Notes under the pieces: model-generated
Database searches by the model: none
What the model was told of the DNA's origin: nothing
Seen by the model: only the letters and a program-made list of their open reading frames with translations
Part shown: one piece after another, positions 1 through 7,731 of the stretch
Layout of the letters: each line of letters starts with the position of its first letter
How positions within the stretch are numbered: position 1 is the first letter of the stretch
Made by a program: the position numbers and the translations under genes
NCBI GenBank assembly: GCA_025458755.1
Contig: JALORT010000035.1
Span: 1-9,969, forward strand
Length of the DNA: 9,969 nucleotides
DNA from: Methylotetracoccus sp.
GTDB lineage: Bacteria; Pseudomonadota; Gammaproteobacteria; Methylococcales; Methylococcaceae
Direction of reading: 5' to 3'

Positions 1-408
1 CGCATCCTGCTGTGCAAACGTGCGATCGAACCGCGAAAGGGGTTCTGGACCCTGCCCGCCGGGTTCATGGAACTGGGTGAAACGATCGCCGAGGCCGCTG
101 CACGCGAAGCGCACGAGGAAGCGAACATCGATGTCGCGATCGGCGAGATTTTTACGATTTTCAACCTTCCGCATATTTCCCAGGTTTATGTCTTTTTCCT
201 CGCCGAGATGACGTCCGGGAGCTTTTCAGCCGGCGCGGAGAGTCTGGAAACGCAGCTGTTCGACGAAGAAGACATTCCCTGGGGTGAAATATCCTTCGAA
301 ACCGTCCACCGCTCGCTGCACTACTTCCTCGCTGACCGGCGCACCGGCCAATTTAAAATGCGCGTGCAGGATATCTCGCACGACCCCCGAAGAATGCGCG
401 GGGCGTAG
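1..408 (+). CDS. Nudix hydrolase, 5' end cut off by the window
   Basis: An open frame enters at base 1 and runs 135 codons to TAG at 406-408. A Nudix box lies at visible residues 21-43: G, five residues, E, seven residues, REAHEEAN, then I. It fits the GX5EX7REUXEEXGU consensus except that Asn replaces the late Gly, a change I recall in several proteobacterial members. The acidic residues of REAHEE would bind Mg2+ for hydrolysis of a nucleoside diphosphate linked to another moiety. The box and the C-terminal pattern (LFDEEDIPW, then SFETVHRSL) resemble the ADP-ribose pyrophosphatase-like group that carries an N-terminal zinc ribbon; that part would lie left of the window and cannot be seen. 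The substrate is not readable from sequence. The gene converges on glgC, with 16 bp between the two stops. Confidence 0.93.
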   Translation, partial: RILLCKRAIEPRKGFWTLPAGFMELGETIAEAAAREAHEEANIDVAIGEIFTIFNLPHISQVYVFFLAEMTSGSFSAGAESLETQLFDEEDIPWGEISFETVHRSLHYFLADRRTGQFKMRVQDISHDPRRMRGA

Positions 409-415
409 CCCCGCG
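397..415. terminator. GC-rich hairpin between convergent genes, possible bidirectional terminator
   Basis: CGCGGGGC, loop GTA, then GCCCCGCG form a perfect 8-bp stem that overlaps the stop codon of the Nudix gene and lies 9 bp beyond the stop of glgC. Its place between two convergent stops suits a shared terminator. No T-tract follows on either strand, so intrinsic termination is uncertain and the hairpin may only stabilise 3' ends. Confidence 0.35.
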
Positions 416-424
416 GCGTCCGAT

Positions 425-1675
425 TCAGCATCCGGGCCTCGGGGCATGATGCGCATCGGGAAACTGGTAGCCTTTGGGCACGACGGTGATCCCGGATGCC
501 GAAACCGGGAAACGGGCCGCGTCGGCCGCCCGGTCAAATCCGATGCGCTCACCGGGGGGGATCACGACTTCTTTGTCGACGATGCAATGCCGCAGGCGCG
601 CGCCGAACCCGGTCTGCACGCCGTCGAACAGAATTGAATCCTCGATCTCGCCGTTCTCGGCCACGTACACCCGGGAGAACAGGATCGAATTGCGCACCGA
701 GGCGCCCGAAATCACCGTGCCGCTGCTGAGCAGCGAATTGACGAGTTCTCCGTGCTGTCCGGCTGCGCCGGAAGCCACGCGTGCCGGCGGGTGCTGACCA
801 TGATAGGTGCGGATGGGCCAGTCGAGTTGATACAGGTTCATCGGCGGAACCGGAGCCAGCAGGTCCATGTTGGCGGCATAGTAGGAATCGATGGTACCGA
901 CATCCCGCCAGTACCGATCCGGCGTGACTCGGCCCGAATCCCCGCCGAAGTGATAGGCGCACACGCGATGGGTCTCGATCAGCCGGGGGATGAGGTCCTT
1001 GCCGAAGTCGTGGCGCGATGCCGCATCGTCGTGGTCGACCCGCAGCTCACGACACAGCACGTCCATATAAAAAACGTAGATACCCATCGACACCAACACG
1101 CTGTGCGGGTCATCCGCGGCGGGCGTCGGCTGTTGCGGCTTCTCGTGAAAGCTGCGGACCCGGTGGGCGTCATCCAGCTCCATGACGCCAAAGGCGCTGG
1201 CGGCGGCGAGCGGGACCCTCATGCAGGCGATCGTCAGATCCGCTTTCCGCTCGCGGTGGAAGCGAATCATCGCGGCATAATCCATGCGATAGATATGATC
1301 GCCGGCGAGGATCAGCGCGCATCCGGCATGGCTTCGTTCCAGCAAATAGAGGTTTTGCAGAATGGCATCCGCCGTTCCCGCGTACCATGAATTGCCGATC
1401 CGCATCTGCGGTGGTACCGGCGTGATGTACTCCCCGATTTCGGGGTTGAAGATGCTCCAGCCGTCCCGCAGATGTTTTTGCAGCGAATGCGATTTGTACT
1501 GCGTCAGCACCAGCACCCGGCGCAGACCGGAGTGCAGGCAGTTGCTGAGCGTGAAGTCGATGATCCGATACTTCCCACCGAACGGGACTGCCGGTTTGGC
1601 GCGTTCCGCAGTCAAAGGGTGCAGCCGGGAACCTGCGCCTCCGGCCAGGATGATCGAGAGCGTATCTTGGGGCAT
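425..1675 (-). CDS. glgC: Glucose-1-phosphate adenylyltransferase (ADP-glucose pyrophosphorylase)
   Basis: This 416-aa enzyme makes ADP-glucose from ATP and glucose-1-phosphate, the committed step of bacterial glycogen synthesis, in the cytoplasm. Length and motifs match GlgC: ILAGGAGSRLHPLT at 9-22 (nucleotide loop), AKPAV at 26-30, WYAGTADAI at 97-105, AGDHIY at 124-129 (its Asp matches catalytic D142 of E. coli), FHEKP at 176-180 (its Lys matches glucose-1-phosphate-binding K195), SMGIYVF at 196-202, DFGKDLIP at 223-230 and YWRDVGT at 255-261. A left-handed beta-helix-like C-terminal domain follows from about 290. The ATG at 1675-1673 is preceded by a strong GGAGGTGA. The residue aligned with the E. 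coli activator lysine K39 is Glu24, so allosteric control may differ. It lies 162 bp downstream of opgH on the same strand and may have its own promoter; I could not pick one out. Confidence 0.97.
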   Translation of the reverse strand: MPQDTLSIILAGGAGSRLHPLTAERAKPAVPFGGKYRIIDFTLSNCLHSGLRRVLVLTQYKSHSLQKHLRDGWSIFNPEIGEYITPVPPQMRIGNSWYAGTADAILQNLYLLERSHAGCALILAGDHIYRMDYAAMIRFHRERKADLTIACMRVPLAAASAFGVMELDDAHRVRSFHEKPQQPTPAADDPHSVLVSMGIYVFYMDVLCRELRVDHDDAASRHDFGKDLIPRLIETHRVCAYHFGGDSGRVTPDRYWRDVGTIDSYYAANMDLLAPVPPMNLYQLDWPIRTYHGQHPPARVASGAAGQHGELVNSLLSSGTVISGASVRNSILFSRVYVAENGEIEDSILFDGVQTGFGARLRHCIVDKEVVIPPGERIGFDRAADAARFPVSASGITVVPKGYQFPDAHHAPRPGC

Positions 1676-1678
1676 GTG

Positions 1679-1686
1679 TCACCTCC
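1679..1686 (-). promoter_or_regulatory. Strong ribosome binding site of glgC
   Basis: The minus strand reads GGAGGTGA here, with the GGAGG core six bases before the ATG at 1675. It is nearly a full match to the 16S anti-Shine-Dalgarno sequence and fixes the glgC start. The opgH start has no comparable site. Confidence 0.85.
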
Positions 1687-1822
1687 GCTCAGCGCTGCAA
1701 TAATCCGATGCGGAAAGAGATCAACGACCGCAGCGCTCATGACGCGTTTGCGGCTACTGGATCGGCACCGAAAGCGTCCGAACCGGCATCACTGCAAATG
1801 GGCGTCGCCGCTCAGTTACGCC

Positions 1823-1834
1823 GGGCACGTGCCC
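1823..1834. repeat. Perfect 12-bp palindrome just after opgH
   Basis: GGGCACGTGCCC is its own reverse complement and begins three bases past the opgH stop codon (1838-1840). As RNA it could form only a tight hairpin, and no T-run follows, so it is a poor intrinsic terminator. It could be a 3'-end stabiliser or a protein site in the opgH-glgC gap. Confidence 0.4.
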
Positions 1835-1837
1835 TTC

Positions 1838-3892
1838 TCACGGAGAATGAGTGCGGTGCCACGCCAGCGTATGAATACGCAGCAGTGATTCCGGATCCGC
1901 GACCAGCGCGCGCTTGTCGCTTGACGACAAACTGGCGGGACCTTCTTCGACGGCCTGATACACCAGCGCCTTGAGCTGGTGCCGCACCCGTTTCTTGGCC
2001 AAACGGTCGGGGAGCAGTGCCATGTGCAGTGCACACACCGCAGGATCGGCAATCTTTTGCTGCTCATCCCGTTCTCCGTCTTCGGTGGCGGATGCGGCCT
2101 CGAGATTGGCGCGCAAGTAGCGGATCACATCCGGCGGGTTGGATTCGTCGGGGGTCAAGAACAAGCCGAGTTTCTTGGCCAGTAAGCCCAACGCCGTGCT
2201 GCTTGACAGGATCGACAGCGGGATCGCGAACACCAGCCCGGCGAGCACGGGTGTGAACCACCAGAAGAAACTGGGCACATACAGGTAGCTGACGACACCG
2301 ACCAGGAGACCGATCAGGGTCTGACCGCCGTGAGCGAGGATCGCCTCCTTCAGGCTCAGACGATGATCGCCGCGCTGCTGCGGAGGCCAACCGGTGCTGC
2401 GCCGGGACAGGATCGCGATCACGAACTTGGTTTGATAGAGCATCAGGATCGGCGCCGTCAGCACGGAAAAAACGCTCTCCAGCACCACGCTCAACAGTAC
2501 CCGGAAGAACCCCCCGTAGGCTTTGCGCTGCTTGCCGCGCACCAGGAAGAGAATCAAACCCCACACCTTGGGCAGAAACAACATCGCGAGGGTAACCAAC
2601 AGCACCGTGGTCATTTCGACCGCATATGACTCCGGCCACACCGGAAACAGGTTGTCACCAAAGAAGTAGACTGGCATCGTTTGGCTCTGTACATACGCCT
2701 CGAAGCCGGTCACCAACAGGAACAGGAACCACAGAGGCGAGGACAGATAGGACATGACCCCCATGGTGAAGTGCAATTTGCTCAGACCGGAGAAACCACG
2801 CGCGAAAATCATCCTGAGATGCTGCAGATTTCCCTGGCACCAGCGGCGGTCGCGCTTCGCGTAGTCAATCAGCGTTGGCGGCAGCTCTTCATAGCTGCCC
2901 TTCAGGTCGTACGCCAGCCAGACTTCCCAACCCGCCTTGCGGAGCAGCGCCGCTTCAACGAAGTCATGGCTCAGGATCTCACCTCCGAACGGCTCCTGGC
3001 CCGGCAGCTTGGGCAGCCCGCAGTGATCCATAAAAGGCTTCACCCTGAGAATGGCATTGTGACCCCAGTAGTTGCTGTCGGCCAACTGCCAAAACGAGGC
3101 ACCGGCAGTAAAGATGTCTCCATACAAACTGCTGCCGAACTGCAGAATCCGGGCAAACAAGGACTTATGATTGACCGGGAGCGGAGGCGATTGGATCAGT
3201 GCGACATTGGCGTGGGCTTCCATCAGATCGACCATCTTGGTCAGCGTCGCTCCGGTCATCAGGCTGTCGGCGTCCAGCACGATCATGTAGCGATAGCGAC
3301 CACCCCACCGGTGGCAAAATTCCTCGATGTTGCCGCTTTTCCGGGCGATGTTCTTCTCGCGATTGCGATAGAAGATCTTGCCATGGCCGTCGAAATCGCA
3401 GCACATGCGGTACCACTGGACTTCCTCTTCCACCCAGACATCCGGATTCCGAGAGTCGCTGAGAATAAAGAACTCGAATTCGTCGGCCCGGCCGGTGTCC
3501 AGCAACGATTGGTAGATGGCTCGCAAGCCTGCGAACACGCGGACCGGGTCCTCGTTGTAAATCGGCATGGCGAGCGCGGTCCGTTTCGGTGTCGTGTCGC
3601 CTGGCCGGGGCGCGACGCGCGGCGCCAGCCGGGAAATCCCCTTGCGGTCACCGCCCCAGAGCAGCAGCCAAAACCCGATCGTGGCGGCCCAGAAGGAGGT
3701 GCTGATCCAGAGAATCAATAGCGTGTACAGCAGAAGCAGGATCAATTCCTGCGGCGTGATGCCGTTTTGCTGGAACGCGCTGGCAATCATGGCCAGTGCA
3801 GCGAAAGTGGTCAACAAGACCAGCGTGAAGAAGAGGAACCTGCGAATCGCGCGGATGCTGCGGGGAAAAGCGGCGATGTCAGACATGGGCAT
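1838..3892 (-). CDS. opgH: Glucan biosynthesis glucosyltransferase H, short N-terminus
   Basis: This 684-aa inner-membrane family 2 glycosyltransferase polymerises glucose from UDP-glucose into the beta-1,2-linked backbone of osmoregulated periplasmic glucans and passes it to the periplasm. Two membrane segments lie near residues 18-40 and 50-79. The cytoplasmic catalytic domain spans about 103-360, with MPIYNED at 109-115, LSDSRNPD at 144-151, DADS at 207-210 (metal and UDP site), LSHDFVEAAL at 307-316 and RDRRWCQGN at 347-355 (the Q/RxxRW-type acceptor motif). About five further membrane segments lie between 383 and 572, then a cytoplasmic tail. E. coli OpgH has 847 residues; here the first membrane segment comes about 120 residues earlier, so the cytoplasmic N-terminal extension is missing. 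The C-terminus is also some 35 residues shorter. ATG at 3892 is used, although no good ribosome site precedes it; ATG at 3886 is the alternative. The upstream gene ends 17 bp away. Confidence 0.96.
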   Translation of the reverse strand: MPMSDIAAFPRSIRAIRRFLFFTLVLLTTFAALAMIASAFQQNGITPQELILLLLYTLLILWISTSFWAATIGFWLLLWGGDRKGISRLAPRVAPRPGDTTPKRTALAMPIYNEDPVRVFAGLRAIYQSLLDTGRADEFEFFILSDSRNPDVWVEEEVQWYRMCCDFDGHGKIFYRNREKNIARKSGNIEEFCHRWGGRYRYMIVLDADSLMTGATLTKMVDLMEAHANVALIQSPPLPVNHKSLFARILQFGSSLYGDIFTAGASFWQLADSNYWGHNAILRVKPFMDHCGLPKLPGQEPFGGEILSHDFVEAALLRKAGWEVWLAYDLKGSYEELPPTLIDYAKRDRRWCQGNLQHLRMIFARGFSGLSKLHFTMGVMSYLSSPLWFLFLLVTGFEAYVQSQTMPVYFFGDNLFPVWPESYAVEMTTVLLVTLAMLFLPKVWGLILFLVRGKQRKAYGGFFRVLLSVVLESVFSVLTAPILMLYQTKFVIAILSRRSTGWPPQQRGDHRLSLKEAILAHGGQTLIGLLVGVVSYLYVPSFFWWFTPVLAGLVFAIPLSILSSSTALGLLAKKLGLFLTPDESNPPDVIRYLRANLEAASATEDGERDEQQKIADPAVCALHMALLPDRLAKKRVRHQLKALVYQAVEEGPASLSSSDKRALVADPESLLRIHTLAWHRTHSP

Positions 3893-3909
3893 GACGAAAC
3901 AAGTCGCGC

Positions 3910-4380
3910 TCAGGCCGACTTGAAGAGAAAGAAATCGAGCTTTTGGGGCGCCATCGCCCGCGGTGACTCGGGAGGTGTGGCCATCGGCAGTACAGCCTTC
4001 AGCCGTGAGACGAACTCCGGGTCGGGTTCCGGATCATCGAACAGGAAATCGGTGGAAGGAACCTTCCTGCACATCAGCAGTGCGGCACGCGCTCCGGCGA
4101 TGGTGTGCGCATCGCGCGAGGCGTTCAGGCCGAGCCAGCGGGCGACGGCGACGTCCATCCGACGCTGCACCTCCTCGATCGCACGTCGCAGCAATTCATC
4201 GCGCAACCCCGGACCGACACGCCTGCGCGCATGGTTCAGACATTCGAGGGCGAGTGCATTCACCAGGGCCGGATCGCGCATCCCGAGATCGCGCAGATAA
4301 TCCAGCAGGCTTGCTCGGGCCGATTCCAGAACGGCCTCGTGCCCGGTCCAGGTGATACGCTCTGCGGAGCCTGCTTTCAT
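3910..4380 (-). CDS. Uncharacterised 156-aa soluble protein between opgG and opgH
   Basis: I do not recognise this family. The protein has no signal peptide or membrane segment. Its first two thirds look alpha-helical and are rich in Arg, Leu and Ala (ARARRR-like stretches around LNHARRRVGPGLRDELLRR). The last third is Pro- and Asp-rich (FDDPEPDPEF), ending in a hydrophobic tail, KLDFFLFKSA. The ATG at 4380-4378 overlaps the opgG TGA as ATGA and has GGAG six bases upstream. An in-frame ATG at 4392 would add four residues but has no ribosome site, so I prefer 4380. Four-base overlap upstream and a 17-bp gap to opgH downstream indicate translational coupling inside one operon, hence a role linked to glucan synthesis. 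Since this OpgH lacks the usual cytoplasmic N-terminal region, the protein could be a separate cytoplasmic partner or regulator; that is inference only. Confidence 0.85.
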   Translation of the reverse strand: MKAGSAERITWTGHEAVLESARASLLDYLRDLGMRDPALVNALALECLNHARRRVGPGLRDELLRRAIEEVQRRMDVAVARWLGLNASRDAHTIAGARAALLMCRKVPSTDFLFDDPEPDPEFVSRLKAVLPMATPPESPRAMAPQKLDFFLFKSA

Positions 4381-5948
4381 CGCATGCTCCATTGATAGAT
4401 CCAGGTTTCGCTGAGCACGTCAGCTCCGGATTTTAGTACCGCCCGGAGTTCCACTGGGTCCTTGCCTTCCTCGGGCGTAAGGTCGAAGGTGAGCCGCCAA
4501 ATGCCCAATTCCTCGTTCTTTTCCACGAGAACATTACTCAACTCTCCTGACGAGTGGCCCACATCGGCGGTCAAATGGGCCTGCGAGCCGAGTCGTTTCA
4601 GAGACTCACTGGCGAAATCGACCACGAACCGGCGCGTCGGCTTATCCGGGGAGCGTAGGGGACTGGCCCCTGCGCGCGTCGCCACGACTCTGCCACCTCG
4701 CGGCACCATGTATTCATCAAGCATGAAATGTAAGCGGTAATTGAAGCCGAGTTCGACCCCCGCCTTAACGGGTTGGTCGGGGACCCAGAACGACACGATG
4801 TTGTCGTATTTTTCCGCGTCGCTCGGGATCTCGATCAGGTAGATGGCGCCTTGTCCCCAAGCTCCCAGGGTCTCCACCCAAGCATTGGGCCGGAGGTGGT
4901 AGGTAGAATCGAAATCCTGATAATGATCGGGGTTGCGATCCCGCTGCAGCAGGCCGAAACCGACCGGGCTGTTCTCTCGGAAGACGCTGATTCGGAGCTG
5001 CCGTGGATTGTTTAGCGGCCGCCAAACCCATTCACCATTGCTGCGGCCCATCAACAGACCGTCGGAATCATGCACCTCAGGCCGAAAATCGTCGGTAAAC
5101 CGGTCGGTGTTCTCGCCGTGAAAGAACATGCTGGTCAGTGGCGCGATCCCTATTCGCTCGACCGGCCGGCGGAAGAACAGGCGGTTGGTGACCTCCACCG
5201 TTAGATCGTAGCCGGGCTGAATGTCAAATCGGTAAGCCCCGGCGACGCTCGTGCTGTCGAGCACAGCGTAAAGGGTCAGCACGGAGCCGTCTTTACCCGG
5301 CTTTTCAATCCAGAACTCCCGGAAGATAGGGAACTCCTCCGCCTTCGGCAGTCCGGTGTCGATGGCCAGACCCCGCGCCGACAAACCGTAGGATTGGCCA
5401 AGACCCGCCGCGCGGAAGTAGCTGGCGCCCAGAAAGACCACGAAATCATCGTACACGCCGTCCCGGCGCAGCGGGTAGTGCAGCCTGAGACCGGCAAAAC
5501 CGAGTTCCGGGGGCAGCGGGGACGGTAAGGTGTTCGTCCCGTAGTCGAACAATTCGGGGGAGTAGGCGAGCCTGGTGGCGCTGCCGTGATCGACAATGTT
5601 GATCGACAGCCGGTCGCGGAACAGGAATCCGCGGTGCAGAAGCTGGATCTGGAACGGCAAGCCCTCGTCGCGCCACAGGGCTTTCTCAGGTTTGAAGTCA
5701 ATTTCGCGGTAGCGATCGTAGTCGAGCTTGCTGAGCCACTCGGGCATGCCGCCATCGTCTCGGGCATACGGCTTTTCCGCCAGTTCCTTCGCCCTTGCGA
5801 TAACGTCGGCGAACTCGAAAGGCTTGGCGGCGGGCGCGGGCGGCGGCGGGGTCTCCGGCGGCGGGCTCTGCTTCGCCGACTCTGCAAAGCCTCGGGGGCC
5901 GATCAGAACAATGAGACCGATCAAGAGGATTCGTGCCGGGGTACTCAC
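4377..5948 (-). CDS. opgG: Periplasmic glucans biosynthesis protein G
   Basis: This 523-aa periplasmic protein (E. coli OpgG, 511 aa) is needed for osmoregulated periplasmic glucan formation. The OpgG/OpgD family is now classed with beta-1,2-glucanases (GH186), implying trimming or shaping of the backbone made by OpgH. A Sec signal peptide covers residues 1-22 (hydrophobic ARILLIGLIVLIG, likely cut after GFA), then a Pro-rich linker at about 29-43. The large beta-sandwich domain runs from about 43 to 395, with DFKPEKALW at 84-92, HDSDGLLM at 293-300, GEWVWRPLNNP at 305-315, GFGLLQRDRNPD at 330-341 and YHLRPNAWVET at 350-360, all close to E. coli OpgG. An Ig-like C-terminal domain occupies roughly 400-523. 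The start is GTG at 5948-5946; no in-frame ATG lies just upstream, and AGGA lies about 11 bases before it. It heads the opgG, unknown gene, opgH operon. Confidence 0.96.
   Translation of the reverse strand: MSTPARILLIGLIVLIGPRGFAESAKQSPPPETPPPPAPAAKPFEFADVIARAKELAEKPYARDDGGMPEWLSKLDYDRYREIDFKPEKALWRDEGLPFQIQLLHRGFLFRDRLSINIVDHGSATRLAYSPELFDYGTNTLPSPLPPELGFAGLRLHYPLRRDGVYDDFVVFLGASYFRAAGLGQSYGLSARGLAIDTGLPKAEEFPIFREFWIEKPGKDGSVLTLYAVLDSTSVAGAYRFDIQPGYDLTVEVTNRLFFRRPVERIGIAPLTSMFFHGENTDRFTDDFRPEVHDSDGLLMGRSNGEWVWRPLNNPRQLRISVFRENSPVGFGLLQRDRNPDHYQDFDSTYHLRPNAWVETLGAWGQGAIYLIEIPSDAEKYDNIVSFWVPDQPVKAGVELGFNYRLHFMLDEYMVPRGGRVVATRAGASPLRSPDKPTRRFVVDFASESLKRLGSQAHLTADVGHSSGELSNVLVEKNEELGIWRLTFDLTPEEGKDPVELRAVLKSGADVLSETWIYQWSMR
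4387..4390 (-). promoter_or_regulatory. Ribosome site that decides the start of the 156-aa gene
   Basis: The minus strand reads GGAG here, followed by a six-base spacer and the ATG at 4380. The alternative ATG at 4392 lies upstream of this motif and has no purine-rich site of its own. The site lies within the last codons of opgG. Confidence 0.6.
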
Positions 5949-6773
5949 TGTGGTGTTGTCCTGATTGTTGTCATCATCAATGTGGAGGGGGGCAACCCGT
6001 CAGGCGGGATGTCACAGCCCGCGAAGCGCCCACTGGACATGCAGCGCGCCGGACTGCTGCCGAGGAGCGCCCTGGTCGCTGCTAATCCTCCGCACCCCGA
6101 CCTGATCAGGCCGGATATCTTAAGTTCAGCCGCACCCTGGAACCGCTTCCGCGGCGCTGCCCATGCAAGTACCGTTCGGGTCGCCCAAGCCTGATGCCTG
6201 CCGTTTCCGCGAGGTCCATAGTATACCGTTGGCAGTCGGAATGCTGAATGCTTCGCCGCCATAACGGGGATGGGAACCCTTGTTCCTGGCGGGGCGTGTC
6301 GAAGCTCGGCGGTTTCGAACCGGCTTACACCGCCATTTCATCCGGTTTCGCATGAGGCCAAGCGACCGCGAAACGGCGCGGACAACCCGCCCGATAGCGC
6401 CTGCAACAGGCGGAGGATCAGCTGTACCCGACGGTCCGAATGTGTTCCGGGGTCCGCACTGGATCGATCCGACAATTTTTACAGTCTGAAAACGTCTGGT
6501 GTTCCCGACCGAGAATCCCCCTGATCCCGCGGCAGGTCGAAGGTCAGGAGGTAGAGCGTGACGGTATTGGCCTGCGGACGCAAACCGAATCTTGTGAACT
6601 TCAAGTTCGGAGCGTGGCCGCCGCTTTTGAGCGCGGCTGAGTCTTGCTGAGACCCCAATCCAAAACTACTCTGCGAAACGATCGCACGACTGAGTCTTTC
6701 GCCTCTTATACTGGCGTACTTGCGAGACTTCCTTCCCATGGCGAATGATGGTTGTTTAATCCCACTTTTTCAC
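5949..6773. other. Gene-poor stretch between opgG and the broken sugar transferase
   Basis: No frame here looks like a protein I know; the open frames are short and lack convincing starts. The part next to opgG must contain its promoter, but I found no clear -35/-10 pair. Small structures are present: CCCG, five bases, CGGG at 5997-6009; a perfect palindrome CCTGATCAGG at 6101-6110; an inverted repeat with GGCGGT and ACCGCC arms at 6308-6334 that encloses a competing hairpin (CGGTT, TCG, AACCG); and a bulged GC-rich hairpin at 6617-6637. None is a typical intrinsic terminator. The stretch probably holds eroded sequence. Confidence 0.5.
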
Positions 6774-7352
6774 TTATCGACTCGGCTTGAAAAACACTGC
6801 ACATACAGTTCTTGCAAGGATTTCAAGGTCGAACTGCAGCGAGAGATTAATGAGATAATAGAGTTCGTATTCAAACTTCTCCCTATAAGCATGCAGAGTC
6901 GAGGTATGGCGGAACGCCACCTGCGCCCACCCGGTCATGCTTGGTTTCACGTCGAGACGAAGTCTTTAAAACGGTATTTTGTGCTCGCAGGCCTTGATGA
7001 ATACTTCCATCTCCGGTCGGGGGCCGACCAGGCTCATCTCTCCCAGCACCACGTTGATCAGCTGCGGTAATTCGTCGAGATGGGTTCGACGCAAGAAACG
7101 GCCGAGATCGGTGATACGCGCTTCCTGCTGCTGATGCCATCCCTCCGCTTCGGCATCACCGTTCTCCGCTGCCGGTCGCATCGTCCGAAACTTATAAATT
7201 GTGAATGGTTTTCCAAGTTTTCCGATGCGCTGTTGGGTGAAAAGTGTGGGTCCGGGGGATTCACGCTTGACCAGATAGGCGCAAACGACCAACAGCGGAA
7301 GACTTACGAGTAAAAAGATGGCCCCCAGTACCCGATCCATCAGATTTTTCAT
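6774..7352 (-). pseudogene. Bacterial sugar transferase (undecaprenyl-phosphate sugar phosphotransferase core) with one in-frame TAA
   Basis: This family moves a sugar phosphate from a nucleotide sugar onto undecaprenyl phosphate at the cytoplasmic membrane face, starting exopolysaccharide or O-antigen repeat units. The frame starts at ATG 7352 (AGGGGA just upstream) and spans 192 codons plus stop. Codons 1-128 carry the membrane-anchor hydrophobic segment (10-28), KRESPGPTLFTQQRIG at 29-44, YKFRTMR at 53-59, [15 protein letters not shown] at 87-101 and MSLVGPRPE at 106-114. Codon 129 is TAA (6966-6968). The same frame then continues without a shift through LDVKPSMTGWAQV, FEYELYYLINLSLQFDL and a normal C-terminal end at TAA 6774-6776. 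Family members usually have Tyr after IPF, so one base change (TAT or TAC to TAA) explains the break. The rest is well preserved, so the lesion is recent, a sequencing error, or read through. Relatives with this compact length lack the extra N-terminal membrane domain. Confidence 0.88.
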
Positions 7353-7391
7353 GTTCCCCTGAGTAAAGCGCTTACTTCCGAGTTAAGGAAC

Positions 7392-7405
7392 GTTTCGTAC
7401 GAAAC
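7392..7405. promoter_or_regulatory. Perfect 14-bp palindrome upstream of the sugar transferase
   Basis: GTTTCGTACGAAAC is its own reverse complement. It lies 39 bp before the start codon of the broken sugar transferase, in the position expected for an operator or an RNA hairpin in its leader. I do not recognise the regulator it might serve. Confidence 0.4.
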
Positions 7406-7497
7406 AGGAAGCGATGCAAGAGCGAGCGAGTTTCGCGTGCCCCCGCGAAGCCGCAGGGCCGGGCGAGTTTCCGACTGAGGAAACCTGCAAGGCATCC

Positions 7498-7516
7498 CGA
7501 CGGGGCGTCGAGTCAT
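7498..7516. repeat. Direct repeat copy 1 with internal hairpin
   Basis: CGACGGGGCGTCGAGTCAT matches the copy at 7732-7751 except for one substitution and one added base. The first 13 bases fold as CGACG, GGG, CGTCG. Confidence 0.5.
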
Positions 7517-7731
7517 CTGAGAGCCCGCCCCGCCGGGGGGCGGACGCGAGTGACGGGGACGGCGCGGGTGCCGAAGGCAGTAAACCGTCGCCAGCGGAGA
7601 GGCCGTTGGGCATCAGGATGAACCCCACCGGCTTGTCTCGGAGCCCGGCGACTCGCTTTCAGCTCCAGCCTTTTTGGTCGGCATCTGCGCCCATAGCACT
7701 GGTGCCAGCGAAAATAGAAGCGAAAGGGGTC

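Noticed and set aside
752..1390. 212-codon plus-strand frame
   Set aside because: It is antisense to glgC and has no recognisable domain or ribosome site.
2681..3721. 346-codon plus-strand frame
   Set aside because: It lies fully antisense inside opgH, which carries all its catalytic motifs; a GC-rich shadow frame.
6308..6334. TTCGAA-containing hairpin resembling a tRNA T-arm
   Set aside because: The stem pairing around the loop is wrong for a T-arm and no acceptor, D or anticodon arms can be placed.
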